Below are positions 16,267 through 25,872 of a DNA stretch of 64,000 nucleotides, in pieces. The stretch is from Oscillospiraceae bacterium (GTDB taxonomy: Bacteria > Bacillota > Clostridia > Oscillospirales > Acutalibacteraceae): contig JAISGQ010000018.1 in assembly GCA_031262985.1 (NCBI GenBank), positions 1-64,000 of the forward strand, given 5' to 3'. The position numbers were made by a program, and so were the translations under genes. The notes beneath the pieces are model-generated. The model did not search any database, was not told the DNA's origin, and worked only from the letters and a program-made list of their open reading frames with translations. Every line of letters begins with the position of its first letter. The first letter of the stretch is position 1.

Positions 16267-16794
16267 TTGATTATCAGCAAGGAACAGCAAGTTCAAGTTA
16301 ATGACGAGATAAGAGATAAAGAGGTTCGCGTCATTGGCAGTGATGGTGCACAGCTGGGGATTATGTCGTCCGCGAAGGCTTTGGATATCGCGGAACGCGG
16401 CAATCTTGATTTAGTGAAGATTGCGCCGCAAGCGTTGCCGCCTGTCTGTAAGATTATGGACTACGGCAAGTTTCGTTTCGAGCAGCAGAAGCGCGAGAAG
16501 GAAGCGAGGAAGAATCAGCATATTGTTGAGCTAAAGGAGATACGCCTGTCTCTCAATATCGACAAGCATGATTTTGACACAAAAGCCAACCACGCCGCTA
16601 AATTCCTCAAGGACGGAAACAAGGTCAAGGTATCAATACGTTTCAGAGGAAGAGAAATGGGACATCCCGAGCACGGACTTGAGATAATGAGGAGATTTGC
16701 CGAGACCCTTTCGGAAATCGCCAATGTCGAGAAACCGGCGGTACTTGAGGGCCGAAATATGCTGATGTTCCTGGTTGTCAAACCCGTCAAGTAA
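16267..16794 (+). CDS. infC: Translation initiation factor IF-3
   Basis: A 175-residue IF-3, which binds the 30S subunit and polices start-codon choice. The N-domain (VNDEIRDKEVRVIGSDGAQLGIMS) and C-domain (KANHAAKFLKDGNKVKVSIRFRGREMGH) are complete. No ATG is available: the frame can begin at TTG (16267) or, better spaced from GGAGG (16259-16263), at ATT (16270). An AUU start is the known autoregulatory start in several bacterial infC genes, because IF-3 rejects it. The coordinates use TTG. Ribosomal protein genes rpmI and rplT follow as usual. Confidence 0.96.
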   Translation: MIISKEQQVQVNDEIRDKEVRVIGSDGAQLGIMSSAKALDIAERGNLDLVKIAPQALPPVCKIMDYGKFRFEQQKREKEARKNQHIVELKEIRLSLNIDKHDFDTKANHAAKFLKDGNKVKVSIRFRGREMGHPEHGLEIMRRFAETLSEIANVEKPAVLEGRNMLMFLVVKPVK

Positions 16795-16817
16795 AGAATA
16801 TCAAGGAGGACTCATAA

Positions 16818-17021
16818 ATGCCTAAAATCAAAACTCACAGCGGTGCGAAGAAGCGTTTTAAGCTCACAAAGAACGGCAAAATAAAGCGTGCACAGGCTAA
16901 TAAGAGACATCTTCTCAACAGCGCGGCAAAGCCCAACAAGCGCAAGAGAGGCTTGAGAAAGACAGTTGTCGCAGACAAGACCAACGTAGCGCAGATTAAG
17001 AGATTGATACCTTACGCATAA
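16818..17021 (+). CDS. rpmI: 50S ribosomal protein L35
   Basis: A complete 67-residue L35, with the family opening [16 protein letters not shown] and the basic middle. It belongs to the large ribosomal subunit. The ATG has AAGGAGG upstream. It is the second gene of the infC operon, 23 bases after infC. Confidence 0.97.
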   Translation: MPKIKTHSGAKKRFKLTKNGKIKRAQANKRHLLNSAAKPNKRKRGLRKTVVADKTNVAQIKRLIPYA

Positions 17022-17066
17022 CACCGAACAAGTAAGGCAACTACCATATTTTTGGAGGTAACGTAA

Positions 17067-17420
17067 ATGGCTCGTGTAAAGGGTGCGCTTTCAACGCGCA
17101 AGAGAAGAAATAAGATATTGAAGCTTGCCAAGGGCTACTGGGGAGCAAAGAGCAAGCACTATAAGATGGCGAAGGAAGCCGTCATGAAGTCCGGTCAGTA
17201 TGCATATATAGGCCGCCGTCATAAGAAGAGAGATTTCAGACGTCTCTGGATTACGAGAATCTCTGCCGCCTGCAAGATGAATGACATCAATTATTCCACT
17301 TTTATGAATGGACTTAAAAAGGCGGAAATAACGCTTAACCGCAAGATGCTTTCTGAAATTGCAATAAGTGACGCCGATGCGTTCTCCGCACTGGTTGACA
17401 AGGCAAAAGCTGCTCTCTAA
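17067..17420 (+). CDS. rplT: 50S ribosomal protein L20
   Basis: A complete 117-residue L20. The N-terminal extension [20 protein letters not shown] and the globular domain ([18 protein letters not shown]) are typical. L20 is an early assembly protein of the 50S subunit and, in Bacillota, the repressor of its own operon through the leader before infC. TTGGAGG precedes the ATG. A strong terminator follows directly. Confidence 0.97.
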   Translation: MARVKGALSTRKRRNKILKLAKGYWGAKSKHYKMAKEAVMKSGQYAYIGRRHKKRDFRRLWITRISAACKMNDINYSTFMNGLKKAEITLNRKMLSEIAISDADAFSALVDKAKAAL

Positions 17421-17431
17421 AAAGCGAAATT

Positions 17432-17462
17432 ACGCCCGGGAATTATCCCCCGGGCGTGTTTT
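17432..17462 (+). terminator. Terminator of infC-rpmI-rplT
   Basis: ACGCCCGGG and CCCGGGCGT pair around AATTATCC and are followed by a short T-rich run. Confidence 0.85.
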
Positions 17463-17525
17463 GGTATTTTGAAGAAGGAGCAAAAGGAGCAATATATAGC
17501 TAATTTACAGTATGTGAGGTGTATT

Positions 17526-18329
17526 ATGGCTACAGAAATACGGAGCAAGGATAATCAGGCAGTAAAGACGGCGGCGCGTCTAATGACCGATGCGAAAGAA
17601 CGCCGAGAAAGCAATTTATTTATCGCAGAGGGCGTTCGTCTTTGCACGGAGGCACTCCAAAATAACATTGAAATCACCGAGCTTTTCTATACAGAGGAAG
17701 CTCTTACAAAATATAACGACACCATAAAAGCACTTGAGAAGGCGGCGGAAAAGGCGTATATTATAACCGAGGAGCTTTCTCTTAAAATTTCCGATACGCA
17801 GTCTCCCCAAGGGATTTTCTGCATAGGAAAAATTAAGTCGGAGACAATCAACCTCGAGGAGATGAAGACCGACGGGCAGTATGTCCTCCTCGAAAATTTG
17901 CAGGACCCCGCAAACGTAGGCGCGATATTCCGAACGGCGGAGGCTCTCGGGCTGAGCGGCGCGTTCCTCTCGGGCGACTGCTGTGACATATTCAATCCGA
18001 AGGCTATGCGCGCGAGTATGGGAGCGGTGTTCCGCCTCCCCTTCGCCGTGCTTAATGATGTGCCGGAGTCGATAGTCAGGTTCAAGAAGAGCAATATGCG
18101 TCCTCTTGCCGCAGTACCCGACTCGGAGGCGAGCAAAATCACAGGTGTCAGATTTTTCAAGGGAGTAGTCATGTGCATCGGCAACGAGGGCAACGGGCTT
18201 ACCCAAAAGACAATCGAGGCGTGCGGAGAGCGGGTGACCATCCCCATGAACGGACGCGCGGAGTCGCTCAACGCGGCTACTGCGGCGGCTTTGCTGATGT
18301 GGGAGATGGTGCGAAACTACGCCGTATAG
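17526..18329 (+). CDS. TrmH/SpoU family RNA 2'-O-methyltransferase
   Basis: A 267-residue SPOUT-type RNA methyltransferase. An N-terminal substrate-binding domain (about 1-95) is followed by the knotted catalytic domain with the three family motifs: NVGAIFRTAEALG, VVMCIGNEGNGLT and NGRAESLNAATAAALLMWE. It should methylate a ribose in rRNA or tRNA; the exact site cannot be read from sequence. I chose the ATG at 17526, preceded by GAGGTG. An open extension upstream overlaps the terminator region and lacks a ribosome site. Position after rplT is common in Clostridia. Confidence 0.88.
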   Translation: MATEIRSKDNQAVKTAARLMTDAKERRESNLFIAEGVRLCTEALQNNIEITELFYTEEALTKYNDTIKALEKAAEKAYIITEELSLKISDTQSPQGIFCIGKIKSETINLEEMKTDGQYVLLENLQDPANVGAIFRTAEALGLSGAFLSGDCCDIFNPKAMRASMGAVFRLPFAVLNDVPESIVRFKKSNMRPLAAVPDSEASKITGVRFFKGVVMCIGNEGNGLTQKTIEACGERVTIPMNGRAESLNAATAAALLMWEMVRNYAV

Positions 18330-18433
18330 CAGCTTTCGAGGACAGTATGAGGAGAGGACACGAGTGTCGGACGCGCGGAGTTTAATTTGTGTCCGCACCG
18401 GCTGAAATCAGTATAAATTGAGGTGGTACTGCT

Positions 18434-19786
18434 GTGAATCATTTGCTTTATTGGATTTGGCTGCAAAATTTGCTTGGCTACGGGAGCAGGACAATCACTC
18501 CTCTTTTGGAAAAATTTCCCTCGGCTAAGGCGGTGTACGACGCGGATTACGAATCGCTGAAAAACGCGGGAGTACTCACTCCGAAACAGCTCAGTGAGGC
18601 GAAAAACAAGGACATGAGCAGTGCCGTCACCATCGCCGAGCGGTGCGAAAAATTAAAAATACGAACCATGACGCCCGACGACGATATATATCCGCGGCGT
18701 TTGAGGAATATAGTGGACTATCCCGCTGTCATCTACTACGTCGGGGAATTTCCGAATGTAGACGACAACGTGCTGATTACCGTTATCGGCACGCGGCAGG
18801 CAACCCCCAGAGGGAAAGCCATCTCCGCCGCTTTGGGCTACTCTCTGGCGCAAAACGGGGCGATACTGGTCAGCGGCGGCGCGGTGGGAATCGACATCTC
18901 CTCGCACATAGGCGCGCTCAAAGCGGGAGGGAAGTCAATCTTAGTGCTTGCCTGCTCCATCAACTCGAGGTATAACATAGATTATGTGCAGGTGAGGCGC
19001 GAAATCGCGCGGTCGGGGGCAATTATCACGGAGTACCCGCCCGATACAGAGCCTTCCAAACGCACCTTCCCCATAAGAAACCGCCTTATGTCGGCTATTT
19101 CGCTGGGAGTAGCAGTAATCGAGGCTCCCGAAAGAAGCGGTTCTCTCATCACCGTCAGCCACGCGCTTGAGCAGGGGAAGGATATTTTCGCCGTCCCGGG
19201 CGACATAATGAGCGAAATGTCCACAGGCGCGAACCGCATCATCCGCGACGGAGCACAGCCGATTGAGAGCGTAAATGACATTCTCAGTGAATACATATAT
19301 AAATATCCGCACAGAATTAATATGCCGGAGAAAAAATCTCTCGCCGCGTTCGCTCGTCAAATAGACGTTCGAAAGCTCGAGCCTTATAATCAGGCGAATC
19401 AGTCTCGTTCCTCCTCGAGTATTCGCGGAGGAGGAGGCACAGGCGGCGCGTCTGCGGCAAATGTGAGTGTTCGGAGTGTCAGCATCGTAAAGGCGCAAGG
19501 CTCAAAGGGGGAGAAGGGCGAGAAGTCGGAGAAATCCGCGAAAATCCGTGACAGGAGCAAACCTGCCGCGCCGATTAAGCCCTCTGAGCAGATAGTCCTG
19601 CCTGAGGACATCTCCGAGCAGGCGGCACAGGTCTTTCGCGCGATAGCAGACGGCGCGGGCAAACCAAACGAAATCACACAGGCGACAAATCTGCCTGTTC
19701 AAGCGGTTCTCTCCTCAATTACGGAGCTTGAAATAAGCGATTTAATTGAAACTGACGGCAAGGGCAGATACGCCGCGAAAATATAG
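18434..19786 (+). CDS. dprA: DNA processing protein DprA
   Basis: A 450-residue DprA/Smf protein, which loads RecA onto incoming single-stranded DNA. An N-terminal SAM-like region is followed by the Rossmann-fold core, with VIGTRQATPRGK, SGGAVGIDISSH, and FPIRNRLMSAIS. A C-terminal winged-helix (PNEITQATNLPVQAVLSSITELE) ends the protein. Between core and winged helix lies an unusual linker of about 70 residues, rich in Ser, Gly and Lys (SIRGGGGTGG, KGEKGEKSEK). The GTG start has GAGGTGG before it. As in many Bacillota, topA and trmFO follow. Confidence 0.92.
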   Translation: MNHLLYWIWLQNLLGYGSRTITPLLEKFPSAKAVYDADYESLKNAGVLTPKQLSEAKNKDMSSAVTIAERCEKLKIRTMTPDDDIYPRRLRNIVDYPAVIYYVGEFPNVDDNVLITVIGTRQATPRGKAISAALGYSLAQNGAILVSGGAVGIDISSHIGALKAGGKSILVLACSINSRYNIDYVQVRREIARSGAIITEYPPDTEPSKRTFPIRNRLMSAISLGVAVIEAPERSGSLITVSHALEQGKDIFAVPGDIMSEMSTGANRIIRDGAQPIESVNDILSEYIYKYPHRINMPEKKSLAAFARQIDVRKLEPYNQANQSRSSSSIRGGGGTGGASAANVSVRSVSIVKAQGSKGEKGEKSEKSAKIRDRSKPAAPIKPSEQIVLPEDISEQAAQVFRAIADGAGKPNEITQATNLPVQAVLSSITELEISDLIETDGKGRYAAKI

Positions 19787-19809
19787 CAAAAAGACAAGGG
19801 TGAAGATAA

Positions 19810-21900
19810 ATGTCAAAGCTTGTAATAGTGGAGTCACCCGGTAAGGTGAAAACAATCAAAAAATACTTAGGCAAGGACTACAACGTCATGGCTTCCGTCG
19901 GACACGTCAGAGACCTCCCCAAAAGCCGCCTGAGCGTAGACGTAAAGCACGGTTTTGCTCCGAAATACACCGTAATAAGCGGCAAGGAGGAGTTAGTAAA
20001 GAAGCTCAAGGAGGCGGCTGAGGACAGCGATTTTGTCTACCTCGCGACCGACCCCGACCGAGAAGGAGAGGCCATATCGTGGCATCTCGCCTATATACTG
20101 GGGCTTCCTCTCGACGAGCAGAACAGGGTTATTTTCAATGAAATCACCAAAACAGGAATAGTTGACGGCATGAAGAAGCCGCGCAGTATCGACATCGACT
20201 TAGTCAACGCACAGCAGTGCCGCCGCGTACTCGACCGCCTTGTGGGCTATCGTCTCAGCCCGTTTGTCTCCTCAAAAATCAGGAGAGGACTTTCGGCGGG
20301 GCGTGTGCAGTCTGTAGCGGTCCGCCTGATAGTTGACAGGGAGGAGGAGATACGCGCCTTCAAGTCGGAGGAGTACTGGACTGTTGACGCTAAATTCATT
20401 CCCAAGGGAGCGAAAAAAGCCTTCCCCGCCTCCCTCTACGGCACTAAGGAGGGGAAACTCGAGATAAAGAACGAGGCTGAGGTCTCCTCAATCATGTCGG
20501 AAATCGAGGGCGCGGAGTTCACCGTAATATCGAAGAAAAACGGCACGAGGAAGAAAAACCCCGCACCGCCCTTCATCACCTCCACCTTACAGCAGGAGTC
20601 GTCGCGCAGACTGGGCTTCCAGAGCCAGAAAACCATGAAGATTGCTCAGGAGCTGTATGAGGGCGTTGAGCTTGAGAACTTGGGCGCGGTCGGTTTGATT
20701 ACCTATATGCGTACCGACTCTCTCAGAATTTCAGCCGAGGCGAAAACCGAGGGCGAGCAGTATATAAAGGATACATGGGGAGATAAATATATCCCCGACA
20801 AGCCGTATAAATTCAAGTCTAAGGGCAGTGTTCAGGACGGACACGAGGCTATACGTCCTACCATGCCGTCTCTCACTCCGCAGCAGGCGAGGGCGAATCT
20901 GTCGAACGACCAGTATAAGCTCTACAAGCTCATATGGGAGAGGTTTATGGCAAGTCTGATGGCGCAGTGCGTACACGACACCACAAGCGCGGAGATTTCA
21001 GACGGCAAGTACATCTTCAGGGCGTCGGGTTACACTGTAAAGTTTGATGGATTTACAGTGCTCTACGAGGAGGCGAAGGACATAGAGGAGAAGGACGAGG
21101 GTTCACTCCCCGCGCTTTCTGTTGATATGTCACTCCGTACTAAGGAGATAATCCCCAATCAGCACTTTACTCAGCCTCCGGCTAGGTATACCGAGCCTAC
21201 GCTCAACAAGGCTTTGGAGGAATACGGCATAGGGCGACCCTCCACCTACGCGTCTATAATCTCCACTGTAATTAACAGGGAGTATGTCGTTCGCGAGGGC
21301 AAGACACTCAAGCCGACGGAGCTGGGCGAAATCACTAACAAGCTCATGAAGGAGCAGTTCGCAAAGATTGTAAATGTCCGCTTCACCGCTCAGATGGAGA
21401 AGAACCTCGACTTGGTTGAGGAGGGCGAACGCGATTGGGTAGGCACTTTGCAGGAGTTCTACGACGACTTCGAGCAAAATCTCGCCCGCGCAAAGAAGGA
21501 CATGGAGGGCATAAGCCTCAAGCCTCCCGTAGAGGAGACCGATATAATCTGCGAAAAATGCGGTCGGAAAATGGTTATCAAGGTGGGCAGATACGGGAAG
21601 TTCATCGCCTGCCCGGGATACCCCGAGTGCAGAAATATAAAGAGCATAGTAAACGAACTTGGCGTGGATTGTCCTAAATGCGGACAGAAGGTAGTGGTCA
21701 AGAAGTCGAAGAAGGGCAAGGTGTTCTACGGCTGTTCAAACTACCCCGAGTGCGATTTTGTGTCGTGGAATGAGCCTACAAACGAGAGGTGTCCGCAGTG
21801 CGGCAAGCTCCTTTATGTAAAGAAGGGCAAAGTGCCGAAGCTGGTTTGCATTGCCGACGGGTGCGGCTTTTCGAAGGTAAAGCCGGAGGGGCAAGCCTAA
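19810..21900 (+). CDS. topA: DNA topoisomerase I
   Basis: A 696-residue type IA topoisomerase that relaxes negative supercoils. The TOPRIM domain (LVIVESPGKVKTIKKYLG, then ATDPDREGEAISWHL) leads. The nucleophile is Y299 in LITYMRTDS. The C-terminus has three four-cysteine zinc motifs (CEKCGRKM...CPGYPEC, CPKCGQKV...CSNYPEC, CPQCGKLL...CIADGC). Length and domain order are normal. Its stop codon directly abuts the trmFO start, so the two are cotranslated from one message with dprA. Confidence 0.97.
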   Translation: MSKLVIVESPGKVKTIKKYLGKDYNVMASVGHVRDLPKSRLSVDVKHGFAPKYTVISGKEELVKKLKEAAEDSDFVYLATDPDREGEAISWHLAYILGLPLDEQNRVIFNEITKTGIVDGMKKPRSIDIDLVNAQQCRRVLDRLVGYRLSPFVSSKIRRGLSAGRVQSVAVRLIVDREEEIRAFKSEEYWTVDAKFIPKGAKKAFPASLYGTKEGKLEIKNEAEVSSIMSEIEGAEFTVISKKNGTRKKNPAPPFITSTLQQESSRRLGFQSQKTMKIAQELYEGVELENLGAVGLITYMRTDSLRISAEAKTEGEQYIKDTWGDKYIPDKPYKFKSKGSVQDGHEAIRPTMPSLTPQQARANLSNDQYKLYKLIWERFMASLMAQCVHDTTSAEISDGKYIFRASGYTVKFDGFTVLYEEAKDIEEKDEGSLPALSVDMSLRTKEIIPNQHFTQPPARYTEPTLNKALEEYGIGRPSTYASIISTVINREYVVREGKTLKPTELGEITNKLMKEQFAKIVNVRFTAQMEKNLDLVEEGERDWVGTLQEFYDDFEQNLARAKKDMEGISLKPPVEETDIICEKCGRKMVIKVGRYGKFIACPGYPECRNIKSIVNELGVDCPKCGQKVVVKKSKKGKVFYGCSNYPECDFVSWNEPTNERCPQCGKLLYVKKGKVPKLVCIADGCGFSKVKPEGQA

Positions 21901-23235
21901 ATGAGCGGTGAGTGTATAACTGTAATCGGCGCGGGGCTTGCCGGCTGTGAGGCGGCGTGGCAGATTGCCGAGCGCGGCATTTCTGTCAATCTCGTGGAGA
22001 TGAAGCCGAACAAGAAAAGCGCGGCACACAAGAGCGATATGTTCGCGGAGTTAGTCTGCTCGAACTCACTCAAGGCAAACAGAGTAAACTCCGCCGCAGG
22101 GCTTTTGAAGCAGGAGATGCGAAACCTATCCTCCCTTTTGCTCGTTGTCGCCGATTTATGCTCCGTTCCGGCAGGAGGAGCATTGTCGGTGGACAGAAAT
22201 AAGTTTTCCGAGCTGGTGACAGAGCGGGTTTCTGATCATCCTCTCATAAATATCATTCACGAAGAAGTCTCCGAGCTTCCCGACGACGGCATCGTGGTAG
22301 TTGCCACAGGTCCGCTCACCTCCGATTCTCTGTCGGAGCATATCGAAAAGCGATACTCATCGGAGCATCTGAGCTTTTACGATGCCGCCGCCCCTATAGT
22401 CACGGCGGAGAGCATAGATATGTCGTGCGCGTTTTTCGCCTCCCGCTACGGGAAGGGCGAGCAAACCGACTACATCAACTGCCCTATGAACAAGGAGGAG
22501 TACGAACGGTTCTACTCCGCACTCATTTCGGCGGAACGGGCTAAGCTCCACGGCGTGGATTTGCAGCCGAACGTGTATGAGGGATGTATGCCTGTGGAGA
22601 TAATGGCTATGCGCGGAGAGAACACTCTGCGATTCGGTCCTATGAAGCCTGTGGGCTTGGTTAATCCGCAGACGGGACACCGTCCGTGGGCGAATCTACA
22701 GCTGAGGAAAGAGAGTGTAGCCGCCGAGCTTTACAACCTCGTAGGCTTCCAGACTAATCTGAAATTTGGGGAGCAGAAGCGCGTTTTCGGACTTATACCT
22801 GCTCTCAGAAACGCGGAGTACGCACGCTACGGAGTGATGCACAGAAACACATTTATCAACTCCCCGAAGCTGCTCAGTGCGGATTTTTCCGTGAGGAGCG
22901 AGCCGCGAATCTTCTTCGCCGGACAGATTACCGGCGTGGAGGGGTACATGGAGTCTGCGGGTTCGGGCATACTCGCGGGGATAAACGCCGCTATGAGGTA
23001 TCGCGGCAGGGAGAGCTTGGTGTTCGAGCGCGACACGATGCTGGGTGCGTTGTCCGCCTACATAAGCGACAGCTATACGGAAAATTTCCAGCCTATGGGC
23101 GCGAATTTCGGGATACTGCCGCCTATTGAGCCTAAGATACGGGACAAGCAGGAACGGTACGCGGCGGTTGCGGAGAGGGCATTGCGGTCACAGGAAAGAA
23201 CGATACAGGAAAGGTCGCTTATTGTATCTGAATAA
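21901..23235 (+). CDS. trmFO: tRNA m5U54 methyltransferase TrmFO
   Basis: A 444-residue flavoprotein that makes ribothymidine at U54 of tRNA with methylenetetrahydrofolate as carbon donor. The FAD-binding motif is VIGAGLAGCEAAW (8-20), the conserved Cys lies in AELVCSNSLK (C53), and the second in YEGCMPVE. The C-terminal GVEGYMESAGSGILAG binds FAD. The start ATG follows the topA stop with no gap, the usual dprA-topA-trmFO order of Bacillota. Confidence 0.96.
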   Translation: MSGECITVIGAGLAGCEAAWQIAERGISVNLVEMKPNKKSAAHKSDMFAELVCSNSLKANRVNSAAGLLKQEMRNLSSLLLVVADLCSVPAGGALSVDRNKFSELVTERVSDHPLINIIHEEVSELPDDGIVVVATGPLTSDSLSEHIEKRYSSEHLSFYDAAAPIVTAESIDMSCAFFASRYGKGEQTDYINCPMNKEEYERFYSALISAERAKLHGVDLQPNVYEGCMPVEIMAMRGENTLRFGPMKPVGLVNPQTGHRPWANLQLRKESVAAELYNLVGFQTNLKFGEQKRVFGLIPALRNAEYARYGVMHRNTFINSPKLLSADFSVRSEPRIFFAGQITGVEGYMESAGSGILAGINAAMRYRGRESLVFERDTMLGALSAYISDSYTENFQPMGANFGILPPIEPKIRDKQERYAAVAERALRSQERTIQERSLIVSE

Positions 23236-23257
23236 AGTTCAGCTTAGTATCAGCACA

Positions 23258-23573
23258 AGTAGGTCGCAAGGCGACCTACACAGGGGAACCCCCGACGAGG
23301 GTTCCCCTACGGAAAATGTCCAGCGGGACATTTTCCTACCCCTCCTGCGTTTTTTGAACGATAAAGGATTTCGCTCTCTGCGGAGAGCGAGTTAGGGCGC
23401 TGCCCGATTCTAAATTAACTTAGAAAACAACAAAGAAAAGCGCGAAAAAGCTTTCGCATATGGTTTTTTGGGCTTTTCTTGCATTGTTTTGTTAGTTAAT
23501 TTTGAATGTGAACCATGCAAGCCTTTGAAAAGGCTTGACCTAAACTTTAACTCTTTGGCAACAGATTTTAGTT
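23258..23573. repeat. Dispersed composite palindromic repeat, copy 2
   Basis: The same chain of palindromes as at 8822-9040. The first two modules are identical. The third differs in both arms in step (AAATGTCC...GGACATTT to AAAATGTCC...GGACATTTT) with a different loop, so pairing is kept. Near 23410 the copy is split by a 94-bp inverted-repeat element. It fills the trmFO-plsX gap (23236-23597). Confidence 0.85.
23411..23504. mobile_element. 95-bp inverted-repeat element, copy 1 (MITE-like)
   Basis: The ends AAATTAACTTAGAAAACAAC and, on the other strand, AAATTAACTAACAAAACAAT form imperfect terminal inverted repeats of about 25 bases around a short centre. A second copy is at 35041-35136 with the same ends and a different centre. 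It interrupts the larger dispersed repeat, so it inserted later. No gene inside. Confidence 0.65.
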
Positions 23574-23597
23574 AGATTAAAATAAGGGGGATGTATT

Positions 23598-24626
23598 ATG
23601 AAAATTATTGTCGACGCTTTCGGAGGGGATAACGCTCCTCTCGACATTCTAAAAGGCTGTGAGATGGCAGTAAAGAAGTACGGCGATGTGCAAATCGTCC
23701 TCACAGGCGACGAGGCTACTATTAGGAAAGTCTCAAAGGAGAACGGAATCTCACTCTCCAAAATGGAGATAGTCCACGCTCCCGACGTCATGGCGATGGA
23801 GGAGCACCCCAATCAGCTCACAAAGAGCAAGAAAAACTCCTCCATGGCGGTTGCCATGCGCCTGCTCTCGGAGGGCGGGGGAGACGGGCTTGTCGGAGCA
23901 GGCAGTACAGGCGCAATGCTCGTAGGCGCAACCCTCATAGTCAAGCGGATAAAAGGTGTAAAGCGTCCTGCCTTGTCACCTATCATGCCGGGAGATACCA
24001 CTCCCTTCATGCTCATTGACTGCGGAGCAAACGCCGATTGCCGCCCCGAGATGCTCTGCCAGTTTGCGCAGATGGGTTCTGTCTACATGAAGGCGGTTGC
24101 CGGAGTTGCCAATCCGCGAGTGGGGCTTGCCAATATCGGCACAGAGGAGACAAAGGGCGACGAACTTCGGAAGGAGACCTACAAGCTGCTCTCCGAACTC
24201 AAAAACATCAACTTTGTCGGCAATGTGGAGGCGAGAGACATCCCCTTCTCCGTGTGCGATGTGGTTGTAACCGATGGATTTACGGGAAATATCATCCTCA
24301 AGATGTATGAGGGAGTGGCGAGTGCGCTTATGGGCAAGTTCAAGCAGGTGTTCAAAAAGAGCCTGAAAAACAAGCTTGCCGCCGCCTCCATCATGGGCGA
24401 CCTCAAGATAATGAAGAAGGATCTTGACTACAGCGAGTACGGCGGCGCGCCGTTTATCGGAGTGAAAAAGCCCGTGTTTAAGGCTCACGGGAGCAGCGAC
24501 GCAAAGACTTTCTGCAACGCCATAGGTCAGACTGCGGAGTTTATAAGAGCCGATGTTATCGGGCAGATAGAGCAGTCGGTCGGCGTTTTTGAAAAAGCAG
24601 ATGAAAATGCCGAGCAAGGCGAATAA
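23598..24626 (+). CDS. plsX: Phosphate acyltransferase PlsX
   Basis: A 342-residue PlsX, which converts acyl-ACP to acyl-phosphate in the first step of phospholipid synthesis. The family opening [14 protein letters not shown] and the core [35 protein letters not shown] and [16 protein letters not shown] are intact. AAGGGGG precedes the ATG. In most Bacillota acpP or fab genes follow; here leuB follows instead, 25 bases away, which is an unusual neighbour. Confidence 0.95.
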   Translation: MKIIVDAFGGDNAPLDILKGCEMAVKKYGDVQIVLTGDEATIRKVSKENGISLSKMEIVHAPDVMAMEEHPNQLTKSKKNSSMAVAMRLLSEGGGDGLVGAGSTGAMLVGATLIVKRIKGVKRPALSPIMPGDTTPFMLIDCGANADCRPEMLCQFAQMGSVYMKAVAGVANPRVGLANIGTEETKGDELRKETYKLLSELKNINFVGNVEARDIPFSVCDVVVTDGFTGNIILKMYEGVASALMGKFKQVFKKSLKNKLAAASIMGDLKIMKKDLDYSEYGGAPFIGVKKPVFKAHGSSDAKTFCNAIGQTAEFIRADVIGQIEQSVGVFEKADENAEQGE

Positions 24627-24651
24627 AAAGGTTACACAAGGGGTTTTATTT

Positions 24652-25731
24652 ATGAAGGAATATAAAGTAGCTCTCTTAAAGGGAGATGGAATCGGTCCTG
24701 AGATTGTGGACGAAACCGTGAAGGTTTTAAACAAAGCGGCCGAAAAGTGCGGCTTTATGATAAAATACACGCAGGAGTTAATAGGCGGCGCGGCTATCGA
24801 CCAAACGGGCAGTCCTCTTCCGCAACAGACCATTGATACCTGCAAGTCGTCAGACGCAGTATTTTTAGGCGCAGTAGGCGGCTACAAGTGGGACACCCTC
24901 CCGGGCGATCAGCGTCCGGAGGCGGGACTGCTCGCCATACGCAGTACGCTCGGGCTTTTCGCAAACCTTCGTCCTGCGATAATTTTCTCTCCGCTCAAAG
25001 CCGCTTCTCCTCTCAAGGACAGCGTGATAGGCGATTGCCTCGACATTATGGTGGTTCGCGAGCTTACAGGCGGTATCTATTTCGGTACGCGCGGCAGGGG
25101 CATGGAGGACGGCGCGGAGTACGCCTACGACACGGAAAAATACTCCGTTACCGAGATTGAGAGGATTGCGAAAATCGGGTTTGAAATGGCTATGAAGCGT
25201 TCAAAAAAGCTTTGCTCGGTGGACAAGGCGAATGTGCTTGAAAGCTCCAGACTGTGGCGCGAAACCGTCATAAATGTAGCGAAAAACTACCCTGAGGTGG
25301 AGCTTCGCCACCTCTATGTAGATAACTGCTCGATGCAGCTTGTGTGCAATCCATCGCAGTTCGATGTGATACTTACCTCGAATATATTCGGCGATATTCT
25401 TTCAGATGAAGCGAGTATAATCTCAGGCTCTATAGGGATGCTTCCCTCAGCCTCCCTCTCGGAGCAGGGCTTCGGGCTGTACGAACCGATTCACGGCTCT
25501 GCCCCCGACATTGCGGGGAGGAATCAGGCGAATCCGCTCGCGTCGATACTTTCGGGAGCTATGATGCTCAGGCACTCCCTCTCCGAGCCTGCGGCGGCGG
25601 ATATGATTGAGACTGCCGTCAACCGCGCGTTGCTTGTCGCGAGAACTGCGGACATAGCGGGAGACGGACTGCCTTCGGTAGGCTGCCGCGAAATGGGAGA
25701 TGTCGTATGCGCCGAGATTGACGCGATGTAG
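24652..25731 (+). CDS. leuB: 3-isopropylmalate dehydrogenase
   Basis: A 359-residue NAD-dependent dehydrogenase of leucine synthesis, oxidising and decarboxylating 3-isopropylmalate. Present are [12 protein letters not shown], the substrate Arg cluster ([20 protein letters not shown]), the metal-binding region [17 protein letters not shown] and the NAD-site [12 protein letters not shown]. The LREL-type loop [11 protein letters not shown] with IYFG supports LeuB over isocitrate dehydrogenase. ATG at 24652 with AAGGGG upstream. The other leu genes are not in the window; cotranscription with plsX is inferred from spacing. Confidence 0.94.
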   Translation: MKEYKVALLKGDGIGPEIVDETVKVLNKAAEKCGFMIKYTQELIGGAAIDQTGSPLPQQTIDTCKSSDAVFLGAVGGYKWDTLPGDQRPEAGLLAIRSTLGLFANLRPAIIFSPLKAASPLKDSVIGDCLDIMVVRELTGGIYFGTRGRGMEDGAEYAYDTEKYSVTEIERIAKIGFEMAMKRSKKLCSVDKANVLESSRLWRETVINVAKNYPEVELRHLYVDNCSMQLVCNPSQFDVILTSNIFGDILSDEASIISGSIGMLPSASLSEQGFGLYEPIHGSAPDIAGRNQANPLASILSGAMMLRHSLSEPAAADMIETAVNRALLVARTADIAGDGLPSVGCREMGDVVCAEIDAM

Positions 25732-25872
25732 TGTTAATTTTCACCTACCTCTGAATTTTCTCCCCTAATTACGCCAACATTCTATAACAGAGCAATTACC
25801 CCGCCTACTGTCAGCGGGCGGAGTAATATACAGCTAAAACTACAGCAAAAATATTTAAACGGGGTGGTTTTT

